From: Lineus longissimus
Taxonomy: Eukaryota; Nemertea; Pilidiophora; Heteronemertea; Lineidae
NCBI RefSeq assembly: GCF_910592395.1
Contig: NC_088309.1
Location: forward strand, 23,440,599-23,504,598
Length of the DNA stretch: 64,000 bases
Reading direction: 5' to 3'
Shown here: positions 44,763-59,000 of the stretch, piece after piece
Layout of the letters: the number at the start of each line of letters is the position of its first letter
Position numbering within the stretch: the first letter of the stretch is position 1
The notes under the pieces: model-generated
What the model was told of the DNA's origin: nothing
Database searches by the model: none
Seen by the model: the letters and a program-made list of their open reading frames with translations, nothing else
Made by a program: the position numbers and the translations under genes

Positions 44763-47700
44763 GGCTGCCACTGCATACAAATACACTAAAGACTGTATGA
44801 GTGTGGCTGTCATTGCTGTACCTTAGCATTCATAGATCCTTTACCAATTCAGTATAATATGTGAATGTGCTAATCAAATCTATCTTGCCATTACGCTGGC
44901 CCGGGTACGCTGGTTCCATTGTCCTCCGCTAGGCGCTGTTTAAAGTTCAGGTTCAAATGGCTATCATACTTTCCAGTAATCTAATGGAATGAAAGGCTTG
45001 GCGAAATATCAAATCTCACCAACTTTAAATATACGCATTAATACCTTATAACTATGAATTCACGCGAAGTGCGGACACAGATCCTCAAAACAGCGCCTAT
45101 CGCAGCATCATGGAACTAAGGGTACTGCGCACAGCTAGTTTTTAGCAGGGAATGCAAATCGATGACGAATAGAAATAAACTTTAGGTGATGATCGTGTAG
45201 GTTTATGTACCAGTACATGTACATACATGTACATAAAATATGATTCAAAGTTGTAAATAGTTGATAATCAAGACGACAAGATCCTCGTTACTAGTAGGAA
45301 TTTGATGATTCACTGGCACTAGCATGACTACGACTGGGATATGACACGATTCTGTACATTTGTTATGATGACGTCCGAAACGAACTCAATTTAGAATGAA
45401 CTGAATGTGATCGTTTCGCAGTCAGATTTGACTCGGCAAAGCTCAGTTTGGAAAACTGCTTCCGCACGTTTTAAAACTGACGATGAATCTCATATTCTAA
45501 TTCGAAATGCCACAAGATAACATAATTTCACAGTTTTTTGAAACATTGATGATGCAATGGACGATGGCAGGCTAGATCACAATAATTCGTGCGGTGCATC
45601 GGCTGTAACATGGGATTGTCACTATATGTACTTGAACGGATAAAGCTGCCCGATTGCCTGTGAAACGGTGTGTGTCCACTAGTTCGTCCTCACCGCCTTC
45701 AGTATACAAAACATATCAATCCATCCTTATATTACTTTGTTGGTGCGGTGGTAAATGGAGTAGATGAAGAAGAATATGGTTTAGGTTAGGTACATTTTAA
45801 AGTGTGCTTTTGTCTGGTACAACGTTATATCATTGTACAAGGTACATGTACAATGTACATGTGCATAATAGTAATTACGGGATTTTTTTGTGTTTTCGTA
45901 GAGTTTGATGATTTGAAAAATTGGTAGACGAAAAAGGTTAAGGTGACAACATCTTGCAAAATCTTAACTTCAGTTTGGCGCATTAGAAATATGCCTTATA
46001 TATTTTGGTGCATTGTATGTTTAACTTCATCAATAAATACGTTGTTTAAAGCCTGAATGCAACTTGGTTCGAGAGCATGCTGACTGAGCATATCTCGGCG
46101 ACACTCTCCAGAACAGAAATGTTTCCTGACATGGCTGTTCTGGGAGATACCACGACCCTGTACAGTGTATGTGTGATGTATTGTAATATTTCATGTTAAA
46201 AATACAAGCAAATATTCAAAACTGTGTGTTTCTTATTTGTTAATTTTATCGTGAAGTGTCATTAGACGCTAAAGAAGAATGCACACTTTATAGCGACTTG
46301 ATTGGTTGATTTCGCGGCTAGAACTCTGGGAAATTTCACACAATCTCCACTGGCAAAGATACAGTCATGACAGTGGCACCGCGTGACAGAGGTGCTTGGA
46401 TATTTCAAATGATTGTGGCACATTTCAGTAACATTTTCTTTATTTAGAATTTAATCAAAGTTTTGCCAAAGCAAAACGTATCATTCACACATCACTTCAA
46501 ATGTGTTGCACGGATCTACCCAAGCGTGGCTACAGATTGACTGAATATGACCGATGCATATAATGCACACCGTTAACTTGTTAAAGGCAGCCTTTTCATC
46601 GTCTTTGTCGTCTAATTTCGATAAAGTATCACCGGTACAATGATCATGACCAAATAGTCAGGGATGTTTAGCCCAGGGCTGGTAACTGACAATTAAGGAC
46701 AGGATAATGTGGTTATTCTAGCTAGCTTCATAGGTCTGAGGGCCTTAGAGCAGTGACAGCCTGAGTATTCTCCAAGGGGTGGTGAGGACCGGGCACCTAT
46801 TCATGCTTATTTCAAAAGAAGACAAACTAGCAATTTTCAACATGGAAATACTTTGCATTGATGCCTAAAGACCGTGAACATCACATACAAACTGGTGTAA
46901 AAGGTTAATTCAACTTGGCTCAGTTTATTGGCGCGATGTATGCCCCTCTTCGCACATAGTTAGTCAATTCATAAAATCATTAAATTTTCCGGTTAGGTGT
47001 GTTTTTCCATGAAGTTGCTCTCCGTTGCCTGCGGGCTTAATTTGACGAGTGTCGACAAGAAACGACTTGGAGTTATGCATTAGTGAAGCATCGAAACATA
47101 CAGTTCTTCTTCTTTTGTCATGCCCCTAATTACATCGTTTGAGGCCAAGCAAAACTTTTCAATTTGTGTTTGTCGTTCATTTTCTCAGAAGTAAGAGGTA
47201 CATGTACATACAAGATACAAGGTGGCTAAGGCAACGTCAAAAGGATAAATAAGGAATATATATATGCAGATGATATTGATAGGCTGATTGCTGTCCGATT
47301 GCTAGTTGTCTGCAGACCAGATTCCTTGGGAAGATGTCGAGCGATCGCAGCGCCATCTCCTGGCGAACTAATTACGTTGGTTGTGCTAATGTCCTTGTTT
47401 GTGCCAGGGACAGATGGAGATGTCTCAATCTACCCTTGGTTGTGCACTTGTCTGTAATTTCTGGCGACGATCCGTGATGTGTAGAAATACATGTACTATT
47501 TGATCCACGTTCCCTTCAGAATTTAGGCTTTGTATTCTTGTTGAATGCCAATGTATTCTGATAACCATTTACATGGCCTTGCATGCCATCTTGGCAATTC
47601 CCCTAGTCGGTGGCATCTGCCCGCGCTGCGGTAGATCAAGCACCACTAATCGTTAAAACAAACTTGTTAAATTAAGGAGGTACATGTAGTTTGAGATTTC

Positions 47701-48342
47701 ATAATTATACCCAAAAGCATTAGTTAAAATGTTTAGAAATCATAAACTAGCATACTTATTCACAGGGAATAATACACAAAGAAATTTCGCACCATGGGTT
47801 TGAGAAAATCACTTCTTCGGCTCTTTTAGGCCTGAGGTCAACTTCGCCGATTAAACTTTTGATATCAAATCATTAACTGTTATCGCTTAAGGAGGCAACT
47901 AGCAAAAATAAATTGTCACGTGTTGCACGAAGAAAAACTTCATCCAATGTTAGGCTGGAGATTTCCTTCGCTTCTGATAGCCAGGCTATGGCGATATGAA
48001 CCTTGTGTGAAATAGAGCGACATTTTTATTTCACACAAGCTTCAGATCAGATCACCGCTGAGAATTTTTTGTGTGGTTTCCAGTTTGATGGAGAGGACCT
48101 GCCAGCAATAAGTTAGCTTAGTATAAGGATTCTCCAGGGGGCTAATTTCACTGTCACACCGGTGCGAAAAACTCAACCTTCACAGTGTCGCCATCTTATG
48201 TCAAAGGCAAATATCGATGAGCCCACAGTCGTTTTGGCACTTGGGATCATCAGCTGATATCTTACCGGTCTTTCGGATTCATGTTCTTATCTGCGTATAC
48301 CAATCCCGATGTCCTAGCTGTTTAGGCACCTTCCTCGTTGCC

Positions 48343-48356
48343 GGGGGGGGGGGGGG
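48343..48356 (+). repeat. Poly-G tract (14 G)
   Basis: Homopolymer of 14 G preceded by CC, the second long G tract in the window. Confidence 0.9.
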
Positions 48357-50000
48357 TTAGAGTTTTGAGACTCGTTGGTACATATAGCTCGTTCTGATAC
48401 TGGCTCTACTTGTAGTTTAATACAGGGTACAAACTGCCTTCTCGCCTTGTGGCTAGAAGTTTCACCATTGTCCTGGCAGCCCATTGCCTCTTCAAGAGAG
48501 ATGACACTGTAACAAAGAAACGTTCACTTATCATAATTATTAAAAACGGGACAAATTTAAAAGTGACATTTGGTTCACTTCAGATGCTTATCAGAATGAT
48601 TAGACGCCGTTCGTATGTTAGATGAGTAAAAAGAAGGGAACCAGAATGGAGAAGGAGGCCGGTTTATGGCTCAAGAATCGAGTGCGTATAAACAGAAATG
48701 CTACTTATTTTATGATAACAGATATGAGATTGTCGAAGACAGTTACCCAAAGCCCCACCCCTCGCCCCTCTTTCACTCCCAATATTCCTGCTAGATTAAT
48801 AGTATTAGTTTCCTGGGACTATTACCTACGTTTCAACCGTACATATGCATGGCACATCGGGCATTTCGGGTGCTTGGCTTCGATAATCATCATGCGGCGA
48901 TCTCGAGACAGCTATCGTGTCACCCGCGGCATGGTTTCTCATGGTTTTGCTATGATTTACAATAAGCGAACCACCATTGTTTATCCCAAGAATGGTTTGG
49001 CAGAAGCAAGGTGCACTGGCTTCTCATAGTGAAATGTTAGCCCCTAGTGCAAAATGTCGTATTTCGAAGTTCATTGGCAAGCTCAGTTTTAACGAATAAC
49101 ACCAGGTGGAACTGCAGGTAATCTCTACAAGTTGGTAAGGCGCTTGCAGCCAACATGGAGTTTGGGATCATCTGATGGTATGATTTAGGTGAGTTGCAGT
49201 CATGGTGACAGGGCGTTCTCATGTATTGCATCCAGTTTCTAGATCACATCACCAATCAATTAAAGAAATATGAGCACACATCGTGTTGAATATTTTGTGT
49301 GGAGTCTGACTTGTTGATTATGATGACGTGGTCGCTCTCATCAGGTGGCAAGACAAGATGCAAATAATGTCCGCTCTTCTAGGGGAGCCACCTATTACAG
49401 AGAAGATAAACCACTATTGTTTCCAAGACATTGCCCTTAAAAATATTAACAGACTGCATTCTGCATTCTCTAATGAGATGGCTCCCTTAATTTTAGGCGG
49501 GCACACCATTCTTTTCCTTCATAACGATATCATGTTGTAAAAAATCGTATGTGGCAACCCGTATATAGTTATTTTTCTACTGAATTACAGTCTGTTGCTG
49601 CAGTCCACCAAAATACTTCAGGGCCAAGATACGTATCAGACATAATGACTATTAGGTCGTGCAGTTTAAATCGAATTAGGTCCCGCAGAGTAAAATTTGA
49701 AATATTTCTAAGATTTCCGGATGAACAAGATAAAAACTCTCGAATCATTCAATAGACCTCTTGCACAGCGTCGCCACGTCTTGAAAAATCACGTGAAAAG
49801 ATCTCATAAAGAGATGGTGATGAATGCCCAGCCGCATTCACGAGAATTAGGGTCCTCAACACAGAATAATGCTAACAGTGGAGATTTAGCCAACGGCTCC
49901 TTACTGCGGACATGTGTCCATGAAATTTACTTTCTTCGCCAAAAAACGACGGGTCAGAGGCTACGCCCATCTTCTCAAAAAACACGGGAACCATTTTGTC

Positions 50001-53000
50001 CAGGCCAGCTATGGCCAGCATGTATTTAGTACGGAACATCGTGCACATTGTTGTAAGCCTCCTGGAGAAATCGCATTTTCCACGACAAAAATCACATTTT
50101 CCACACCGAAAGATTAAATTTGTACCAAACGATTCATGAATAGACCTAGTGTCCAGATAATTATCTAAAAACTTTAATCCATAGCCCCACCACTGGGCGC
50201 TAATTGGAAAGGAGGGGTCCACCATTCTCCTCTGTGTACAGGCAGCAGACGTTTGGCGCCATATTTGCCAAAAGGCGGTCGTTTATTTAAATCATGAATG
50301 GCGTGAAATTGGTCGGATGGATGCTACAGCCTGACAAAATGTAACAATACAGTCTTAACTTCCGCAACATCTTGCCTCTTGTGGCCGATATATCAAGAGG
50401 TTGTGACGCATTTTGCTACATATTTTGTGCAGTACAAAAATATTGTCGAACTGCAGTTTTTTTCGGTAGTGAACACTCACTCGAGACTAATCCATTTCAG
50501 TAGAATAACACATATCATGGTTGAATTTTATATCAACTAATTTGTGATTGCCAGACGCTGGTGCTGCACCAAATGGTAATTGGTAGGTTTCAATGATTTG
50601 ACTAGATACTAGATATTCGAGGACTATGAATTTTGAAATTGCTTTCAGAGATAACGTCACATTAGGTTCTGCCATCTGTTTTCTAATTGATCGTGTGCAC
50701 ATAATAACTCGGATCAGCAGTGAATGCTCGGATAAATATCGAGTTTCGTAATAAATGTGGGCTTGCTTAATTTGGGCAGTTATGTATACTGATTAATCAG
50801 CTGCCCGAAGTCTGATCGTCGTAAGATCGCTGCACTGATATCCGTATGATATCCGCAGCTCGGACAGTACTATTCTTTCGTCGTGATGGATCGAATTCTG
50901 TCGCCTTCCCTGGAATGACTCGGGTCACGCTAATTTAATGGTCACTTCCTCCGGTCATGTCTCTCATGAATGCACTGTCTCACATTACATTGATTGGCCA
51001 CTGTCACTTCAATGTTCTGTCCATTAATTTCTTATTTAGTCAATAAATTCTTCATGCGATTGGTGTCGATGGTTCAATTGTCTTGCTTGACTTCTATTCC
51101 CCAGTGATCACCTGCGATGGTGGATGCAAATTTACTCATATGCCCTCGGTTAATCAACTCTGTACGTCATTTGGGATTAATCGACATTAGATTGTGAAAT
51201 TGTTTACCAAAGCATAAAAAAAGACAAAAATACACAAATCTTTTGACTGAATCAAATTAAACCTTCCCAGTAGCAGAAGCAATTTCGAAAATCATTTCAT
51301 CCGTCTTTACCTACGATAAAGATAGCATGCTCTATAAACTGTGATATCTCGTAAAATATCTTTGATCATTTCATTCTGTTCCCGAATATCAGACTAGGGC
51401 GAGCCACGTGTAAGCGACTGCGTCGGTTCACCCCTGTGACGTCACAACATGGGCCTGTGGTGCCTGGCCGAAGAAGAAGAAGTAATCTTCTCCGAGCTGA
51501 GCATCTTCTCTCCGAGCAGATTACTTCGGAAAAGTCACGTATTTTGCCACATGCATGGCGACGATGCGATTTGCCGGGAAATCGGTTCTCCTGTGTCCCA
51601 ATACTCCGTCACTGAGTTCTTACACTGTATACGTCTCTCGTTGATGTGGAGACTTCGACAGCTCTTTCCTCAGACTGCGAACCAAATGGTGACTGTAGCG
51701 CTCCTTGTGGCAGAGGTTGCAACCTAAACTCTCACGCATGCTGGTAGTTCCCCTCGGACAAATGACACGACCTGGTGTCACGACCTGCGAAACTGTTTGA
51801 TATTCATCATCCCATGGCGGTCATACATAAAGATATATAATTTCCACAAAGTAATTTATTCAGACGTCAATACATTTATCATACCAAAACGTGTAATTCC
51901 CAATAGGCATACCTTTGATCAATTGTATCTGCACGTGTTAACAAGATGATATTCAGAAAGCAATATTCTGATGCTAATTCGGCCTACTGAATTCAACAAC
52001 AGCATGCTCAAATTGCATAAATAAGTATTACCAAGCACGCATTAAGAGACGAATACTTGGTGTTACTTATATGAAATATGAAAATGTGACAAATATATGA
52101 CAATTGCATTATCATATATTTAAAATTATTGAAAGTTTACCAGAAAAAATTGGTTGACCTGTTTAATTGCCAGGATAATGTTTATGAGAGTTCATGCCAA
52201 TTTTTCAGTTTATGATTAACATTTTATGGAGTACAATTGTAAGGCAGTCTACTTGTATCAAGGGAGGGCAATAGTGCAATCTTCTGTCCAATGCATCATT
52301 TTGATCCCGTAATTAAGTAAATTGACGTATTTATTCCTGTTGATGATATACTTATTAGGGTATATTTGCCAAAGAAAGACAAATATCAAAATTGTAGCAA
52401 ATTTCCTATGAAAAACTGACTTGATTCATCTGCAGTCCTATTGAATTTAGAGATATTGCTTGGATAACATCGTGGCCTATTCTGGCTTGCTACCCTTCTG
52501 CAATTGTCTTCATATGATTTGCATTCTTTGACATAATGCATTCTTTGACGTAAAGTATTCTTGTATTTCCATGTTTGTATATATATCGCATGCTGCAACC
52601 ATCTCATTCCAATAATTGGCATATCAAGCACGGCCCACTCTCCAAACGTTAGCTAAATGACCGCCTGCCGTGTCATGCTGGTAGAAGGACCACTTACAAA
52701 TACCAGAGTCCGTAGTGACCATCAAGAATATGATATCAATATCTCCAAAATGTTGCTATCATGAGAAACGTCAAAGCAACAATAGTCCAACTAGCCATAT
52801 TATAGTGATATTTCTCCGCTGTCAGCCTGTTACCATATGGAGGTAATTGTCATAACCATAGGGTACATTCTAAACTCCATTCATTAGGATTAAAGTACCC
52901 TTAAAGGAGCATAGTTTAGAAATCCGTACAATACTATCTGTACCATCTGATGTCCACTACCTGGAGAGTAGCTATATTGGGCCAATCCATCCAGCGTTGC

Positions 53001-56000
53001 TACCAAATTGGGTCCAGGTTCGTGTCTCCATATTAAGATGGAGGATCAACGCTTGCAAGACTCATCCAGCTTGATCCCGAGCGTCAGAACACAATGCAGG
53101 TAGCTGGAAGATTCATCTAAGGCACCAGCGTTACTTTGCGATCAAAACACCTCATTACAAGGCTGAAATCATTGCATCGTGAGGAATTCTCTGGGTTTTT
53201 TTTGACAACCACTATGCTCCGTCACCGTACGCAATGCACCCTCCGTCATCGAATATAAACGGGCGGTGATGAAGAGAACTAGGACCATGAAACACTGTTG
53301 AAATCGTGACCCGCTGGAAATCTGCTCGAAGTTGCTTAATATCAGAAGTAACTCTCCTATAAGGTTCCACAGTCCTCTCGGTACGGATCGGGTGGTTCTT
53401 GATTTACAGTCAAGCCTTGGATTGGTTTTTCGCTTGACCTAGCTCTACCTTCTGATGCGGTCAGTTATCTCTTCAAGTAAACCCAAGCAGCTCGAGAATT
53501 CATATACGCATACTGGCAGAATATCTTTGTCAGAATGATATCTACAACTGAATTGTAAATACTCCGCCCTCTGAAACTAATTAAAAGTATTTTACTCCTA
53601 ATAAAGTACTTTTACTTGACTTCCAGTGGGGTCAACAAAATGTGTGCAAACACTTCAGTTAACCTAGTTACTGAGGACATTCAAGAAATTAGTTTGCTGA
53701 ATGAAGGTGTTCGGTGTTACCAATATGGTTGTGTCATCGTAATAAATGTGTATTGCAATTTCATCTCACCACATACGAATATTGTCCTCGATCGCATAGC
53801 CATGACAATGACACGCTAAACAGCCGTAATGGGAGAAATATGGTGATGGGAGAGTGGGGGCAAAAGCTTTCTAGTACCGTCATCGGCTTCTATATATCGC
53901 CATGCACCCTATAATCCGACATAGAGCGACACGGAGGACTTTTTTCTGGGATGCTTCATTCACTTACACATATACGGGTCATTATCTGATCATGTTTTTC
54001 TAATGCACTATTCATTTAAGAACGATGATGAAACTACAATGTGCCGTACCAGATCCACTGGTCCAGTTGCTGAATGGAGCGTACTTTAGAAGGCAATAAA
54101 AATCACCACCACCAAGAAGTACGTCTATCTCGTCATCGCGGTCATGTGTCAATCCCGTCTCATAAAATCTTGATTACCTCATTTAAACAATGACGACTAA
54201 TTGGAAATTCAATTAAATTCACGCCCAACTACTCATCCCATTGTTATCCATGGTTAAATAGTTGAAGAATCGTTGTTTGATGAGATGAATAATTGCTTTC
54301 TTGTGATGAGTGGTTTTGTGAGGCCATAATGAGGTTTGTGATTCACGCTATAAGCGTCCAAGTAAACCAGAAGTGTGTGCACATCCTATCCCTGAAGGAC
54401 GACACTGTGTCATAATCATGTAATAATTATTTTCAGATATCAGCCTTTGGTGATAATGGGGCTAATTTTGTGGTCTTGGCAAGATCACTTGAGCGTCTAG
54501 TGCATGACTGCTTGGTTGTGTGACATCAATTGCTCCCAATGTGGGATCTACTTTATTACCGAAATGTGGTGGAAATAGTTGCTGAAATCAATGTAGCTAG
54601 CAATTTTTTCATCAATTGCAATAATGTGTTGTTTTTATCATATCCACAGTAGCTTCCGCCGCCACCTTTCGTCCATAAGAGGCACTACGTTTCTTCCTTG
54701 AGTCCTTGGACGTTCACGGTCACTGAAAACCTTTCATGGAGTATGTCAGCTGTTTTGAAACTATGTTGCAGCCTGACATGTGCATTACGTCACATTTGCT
54801 GCATCGTCTCGTTCGAGTGAAACAAGCAGGTAAAAGACTAGCATTGCCCATCAAACTCTCAAAAAAAGCCGAGAAGAAACAAGTATAGCTATTTACAACT
54901 GAATCCGGATACTGGGTTCCTAATATCTCCACTAGAGGCCACTACTCTCCCGGAAGAAGCGATGGTGTCGCCCCTGGAATTCAAATTGGTTATTTTCTTA
55001 CTTAAGTGGTTGAATTGCCATGCAGCAACGTTGTCTCAGTACGTGATTCACTCTCACCAAACAGCCCATACTGAGATTGATGTAATCAAGACAAATTTGT
55101 CGATCTGAGAAACCCAATATCGGGAGCAAATTAACAAATTGGTTTCGCAGGAATATTTGGTCGGAGCCAAGCCGTCAAGTGGTACTCCATGCTCGCTTCC
55201 CGACTCTATAAGCTTGGCTGGATGAACATGATGAAGAAGATGGCAACTGCGTGCATGCCTTGGGCGAGTACAAGCGCGTATGCTGGCAGAGTCAATGTAT
55301 GATGACCAACCTGACTGCAAATTACAAAATGACCATCGTTGTTACCCAACCGATTACAAATAAGACGGAAACCCCGAATCATCATCTGGGGCGTTGACAA
55401 GATCACTATCTCTATTAGGCGGAATGAAGCTGTTGGCGAACACTTTATAGGTTGTTTCAGATTGAATTGCGGGGAATGAAAAGCCCATAACGAATGTATA
55501 CAATGTTGTTCAGGCAATAAAGTGTGAGTTTTTAAAACTACGCCGTCTTAGTGCCTGTTAAGGCAGTAACGTAGATGAATCATTGGTAAAAGGTTACCCG
55601 TGGCCAAGCATCACTGATATGTTATCGGCTCTAGTTTCTATTTTGGGGACATACTCGTTTCCAGAGTCATGTTTTAACGTATCCATGACCACTAATCTGC
55701 TCTGACCATATCATTTATCTATAATTCGAACACTTCTGACAATAATTGGCTTAAGATGAGGTAAATAGCTTATCCATCCATGGTCAGTTAGTTACCATGA
55801 AAAAAGTACTAAAAGGCATGGATTATACACTTCAAAATAGCCAACGCTTTGTCAGTTAAAGCCTCATCTCTACAATATTTCGAGACAAAAAACTCTTAAT
55901 AAGCGAGAGGAAGAAAGAAACACGTTTAAATAGAGAAAACAACCGACTTTGACTAATAATCTTGGCTAATACATTGTAATTCAGAGAAAGAAAGTAACTA

Positions 56001-59000
56001 AAAAGCATGGACTATTCACTTGTCAAGATAGCAAACATTTCATCAGTCTCATCCTCATCTCTTTCAACATTTCAAGAAAAAAACTCATAATAAGCGAAAG
56101 CGTTTGTCTACACTCTTGAAAATGCCATTAACACAAACAAGCCGTTATAATTAGTTTCAACGGGTCACAACTTTGATGAAAATATCAAATTGGAATTAAA
56201 TGAAAATTTTCTGATGAGTTTCAATTTCCTCTGAGCGCCAAGAGTGATTCCGTATATCTTATGAAATGACCTAAATGCCTGCATGATTAACTTTCATTGT
56301 AACACCAATAGGCTAAGGGTGACATTTTAATTTGATATTACTAATTCCGATATGTTCTGGCGTCTTAATTAAATTTCGGTCGGCTGTTAGAAATGATGTA
56401 CTCAACTTGGAGTTTGATTTGAAGCTGCGAATAGGTCTGTGGCTTCGCATGAGTAAAAGCGTAATTAACAAAGCGAATATAAGGCATTTTTTCTTCGGTG
56501 GCTGGATGATGGCCTCATGTAACTCGGGACATACTTAACGAGATGTGCACAATTGTTCTCAAAGTCCCGTGTGAGGGCTGTGAAAGTGCTGCCTTTCACA
56601 TCTCGACTTGTTTAGCATATTGGACTTCCATGTCGTGATGGAAACACACGAAAAACTGATTATTACCTTGCACGCGTGGTCTTAGTTAAGAAGTTCCAAA
56701 ATTAGTCTTAGGACAAGTCACAACCAGATTGCCGGGATGCGAACACTAAAATACGATTTGGAGAGCCACGTTATTCGCGGTGACGGCGTGGCGATTTCAG
56801 GGCCATAACAACAGTTTTTTCGCTCATTATTGGAACCGTAAACCTCCTCAAGGCAATAAGGCTATAGATATCTATATCATAATTACACATAACGTCCTTC
56901 CAATGACAAAATCTGCTTCTCTACAATAACAGGATTTGGCACCATGCACGTATTATGATATTAGCCTTGGTCAACTCTCCTCAGAAACAAGGGCCGTTAC
57001 GGATTAGCGATCAGTATCGCACCTCAAGCATTCGGCAGGTAATTAACGATGGTCTTAATACAGTTAATTAATAGGGCCATTCTACAGAAGGGAACGAGCC
57101 TGGTCCTTCAATATGCCTATGACAACACTTCGGATTTTTTTTGCTGATATACCATGCCGAAACAACACAAATCTACTACACGACATTCATTGGTAAATAA
57201 TCTGTCATAACATCTTGTTCTAAGGTAAAGGTAGTTAATCATCCCGATTGTTTAGCACGAGAGGATAATTAGCATCTTGTGATGCCAATTAAAGGTAACC
57301 TGTGGGTTTGCACTCCCAATTAAAGGCGATCTGTCGGCTCAAGTCGGCTTAAGTGAAAAAATGAGCCAATAGTTGGTTGAAGAGAAATATTTAGGGGGTG
57401 ATTTGTTATCAATATTGATAAACTAATGATTTCGGATATAGATCCAACATCTTTCTGTGGGTTGCTGTGGGAATCTTATTCACTTCGGTTAACGATGAAT
57501 TTGTACCTAAACAAAAGCATCAAATTTGAAAATAAAAGGTTTTTGAAAAGTACTATGACTTGATTTTACACTGTACTTCCATGTTCTTCGTATAGGCTTT
57601 TAACAGACGTCTTACATAATGACGCTTTGGATGCCATTCTCAAACGCAAAAGGTAGGCCAATATTGACATCGTAGTACATTTATAACTTTCTTTTTCTGG
57701 TTTCCGATGTAAAACAAAACATTGTCTTAACCATGAGAGGTTTCGCAGAACAAATGAGTCTATGATGTCAGTCTGAAGTCACTGCTCTTGCCTAAGTGCC
57801 ATGCCCCGTAACCCGTCACCCCGAAAGGGTAGGAAAGTCCGAGGGTCACACCGATTTTTGTTACAATACGGCGATATGAATCCAGTCGTCACACCTCTCC
57901 GACCACCATACACATCTGCGCCAAAACGCGTCAGCAGTCGCATTCACCCCTGATTCTGAAACAGCCACTACAAGAAAGGATCGCGTCCATTACCACTTGA
58001 TCAGATGCTAACGTTTACCATCCTCGCACGCTTTAATCACCGAGAAATTGCCGCGAATCTGATTTCGCTATTTTCCAATCGTTCATCGAATCATCGTATT
58101 TGGCTTAAACGCCTGTGTAATTGAATCAATGAGAAAATTGGCAATGATGAAAGCCGCAGTTAGGCGTAATTTGGTCACATAACGACATTCGCTTTATCCA
58201 AATGGCCATCTCTATAGAGTGCTGTCGTGATTTGTAACCAATTCGATTGGGGATGGAGATTGTTTGTCATTTTGTTCCTCTAGTTTAAGTGGTTGATGTT
58301 GAAATTATCCTGTTAGAGTTAATGTGAATATCGTCAGAATCTAGTTAGTGGGGCGAATGCGGATGACAAAGCGATGGATGCTGAGACTAGCGTCTGAAGT
58401 AACGACAGAACTTTAAGACAGTAACTGGATCAGTTAGGGGAGGAATTAACTGTGAAAAGATCAATCTACGTCGTCTTGAAGATGAGGTAGCCGGGCCATC
58501 TGCTGGCAGTAAACTATTTGTTGTCCGAAACATCGCTGATGTTTAGAAAAACAGTTCTTCTTCTTCAGCGTTCAACCTGCCTAAGTACTATAACCTCAGT
58601 CTTGTGGCGGAGATGAAGCGGCTTGTCGCCCGAAGGTCCGGCTGTGTTCCCCACAGCTTTTCTTCTAGAAAAACAGTGGAAACCTCATTTTCTGCAGTTT
58701 GGAGCTTGCCAAGAAGGTTTCACTTTCATCTGGTCACATCATAGCACAATGCTAAATGGCTATGATAAAATGTCTATAAAAGTCAATAGTTTAATTAAAG
58801 ATGTTTTAAAATTTTGATAGAAAGATGCCTTGCCTTGTTTGTGTTCACTATTAGCCCCGAGACACTGCTCCAATAGTCAACTGTTTAGAAGTACTTCCTT
58901 TGTTGGTACATGCGTCATTTTTGAGTTCACAATGTTTTGTTTATTATTAATTTCTACGTAAGAAATATTGCTCCATAAGTGAATTCATATGTTTACTTTT

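Larger units (their letters stand above)
44410..50000. other. 3' flank of Rx, no supportable gene
   Basis: Probable Rx 3' UTR at the left end, then AT-rich sequence. The longest open frame (48622-49029, plus, 136 codons) shows no domain, repeat or splice context I recognise and is treated as chance. A 14-G tract lies at 48343-48356. Confidence 0.4.

Noticed and set aside
48622-49029. 136-codon plus-strand frame downstream of Rx
   Set aside because: Longest unexplained frame, but its composition is irregular, with no recognisable domain and no signal or splice sites. Left as noncoding.
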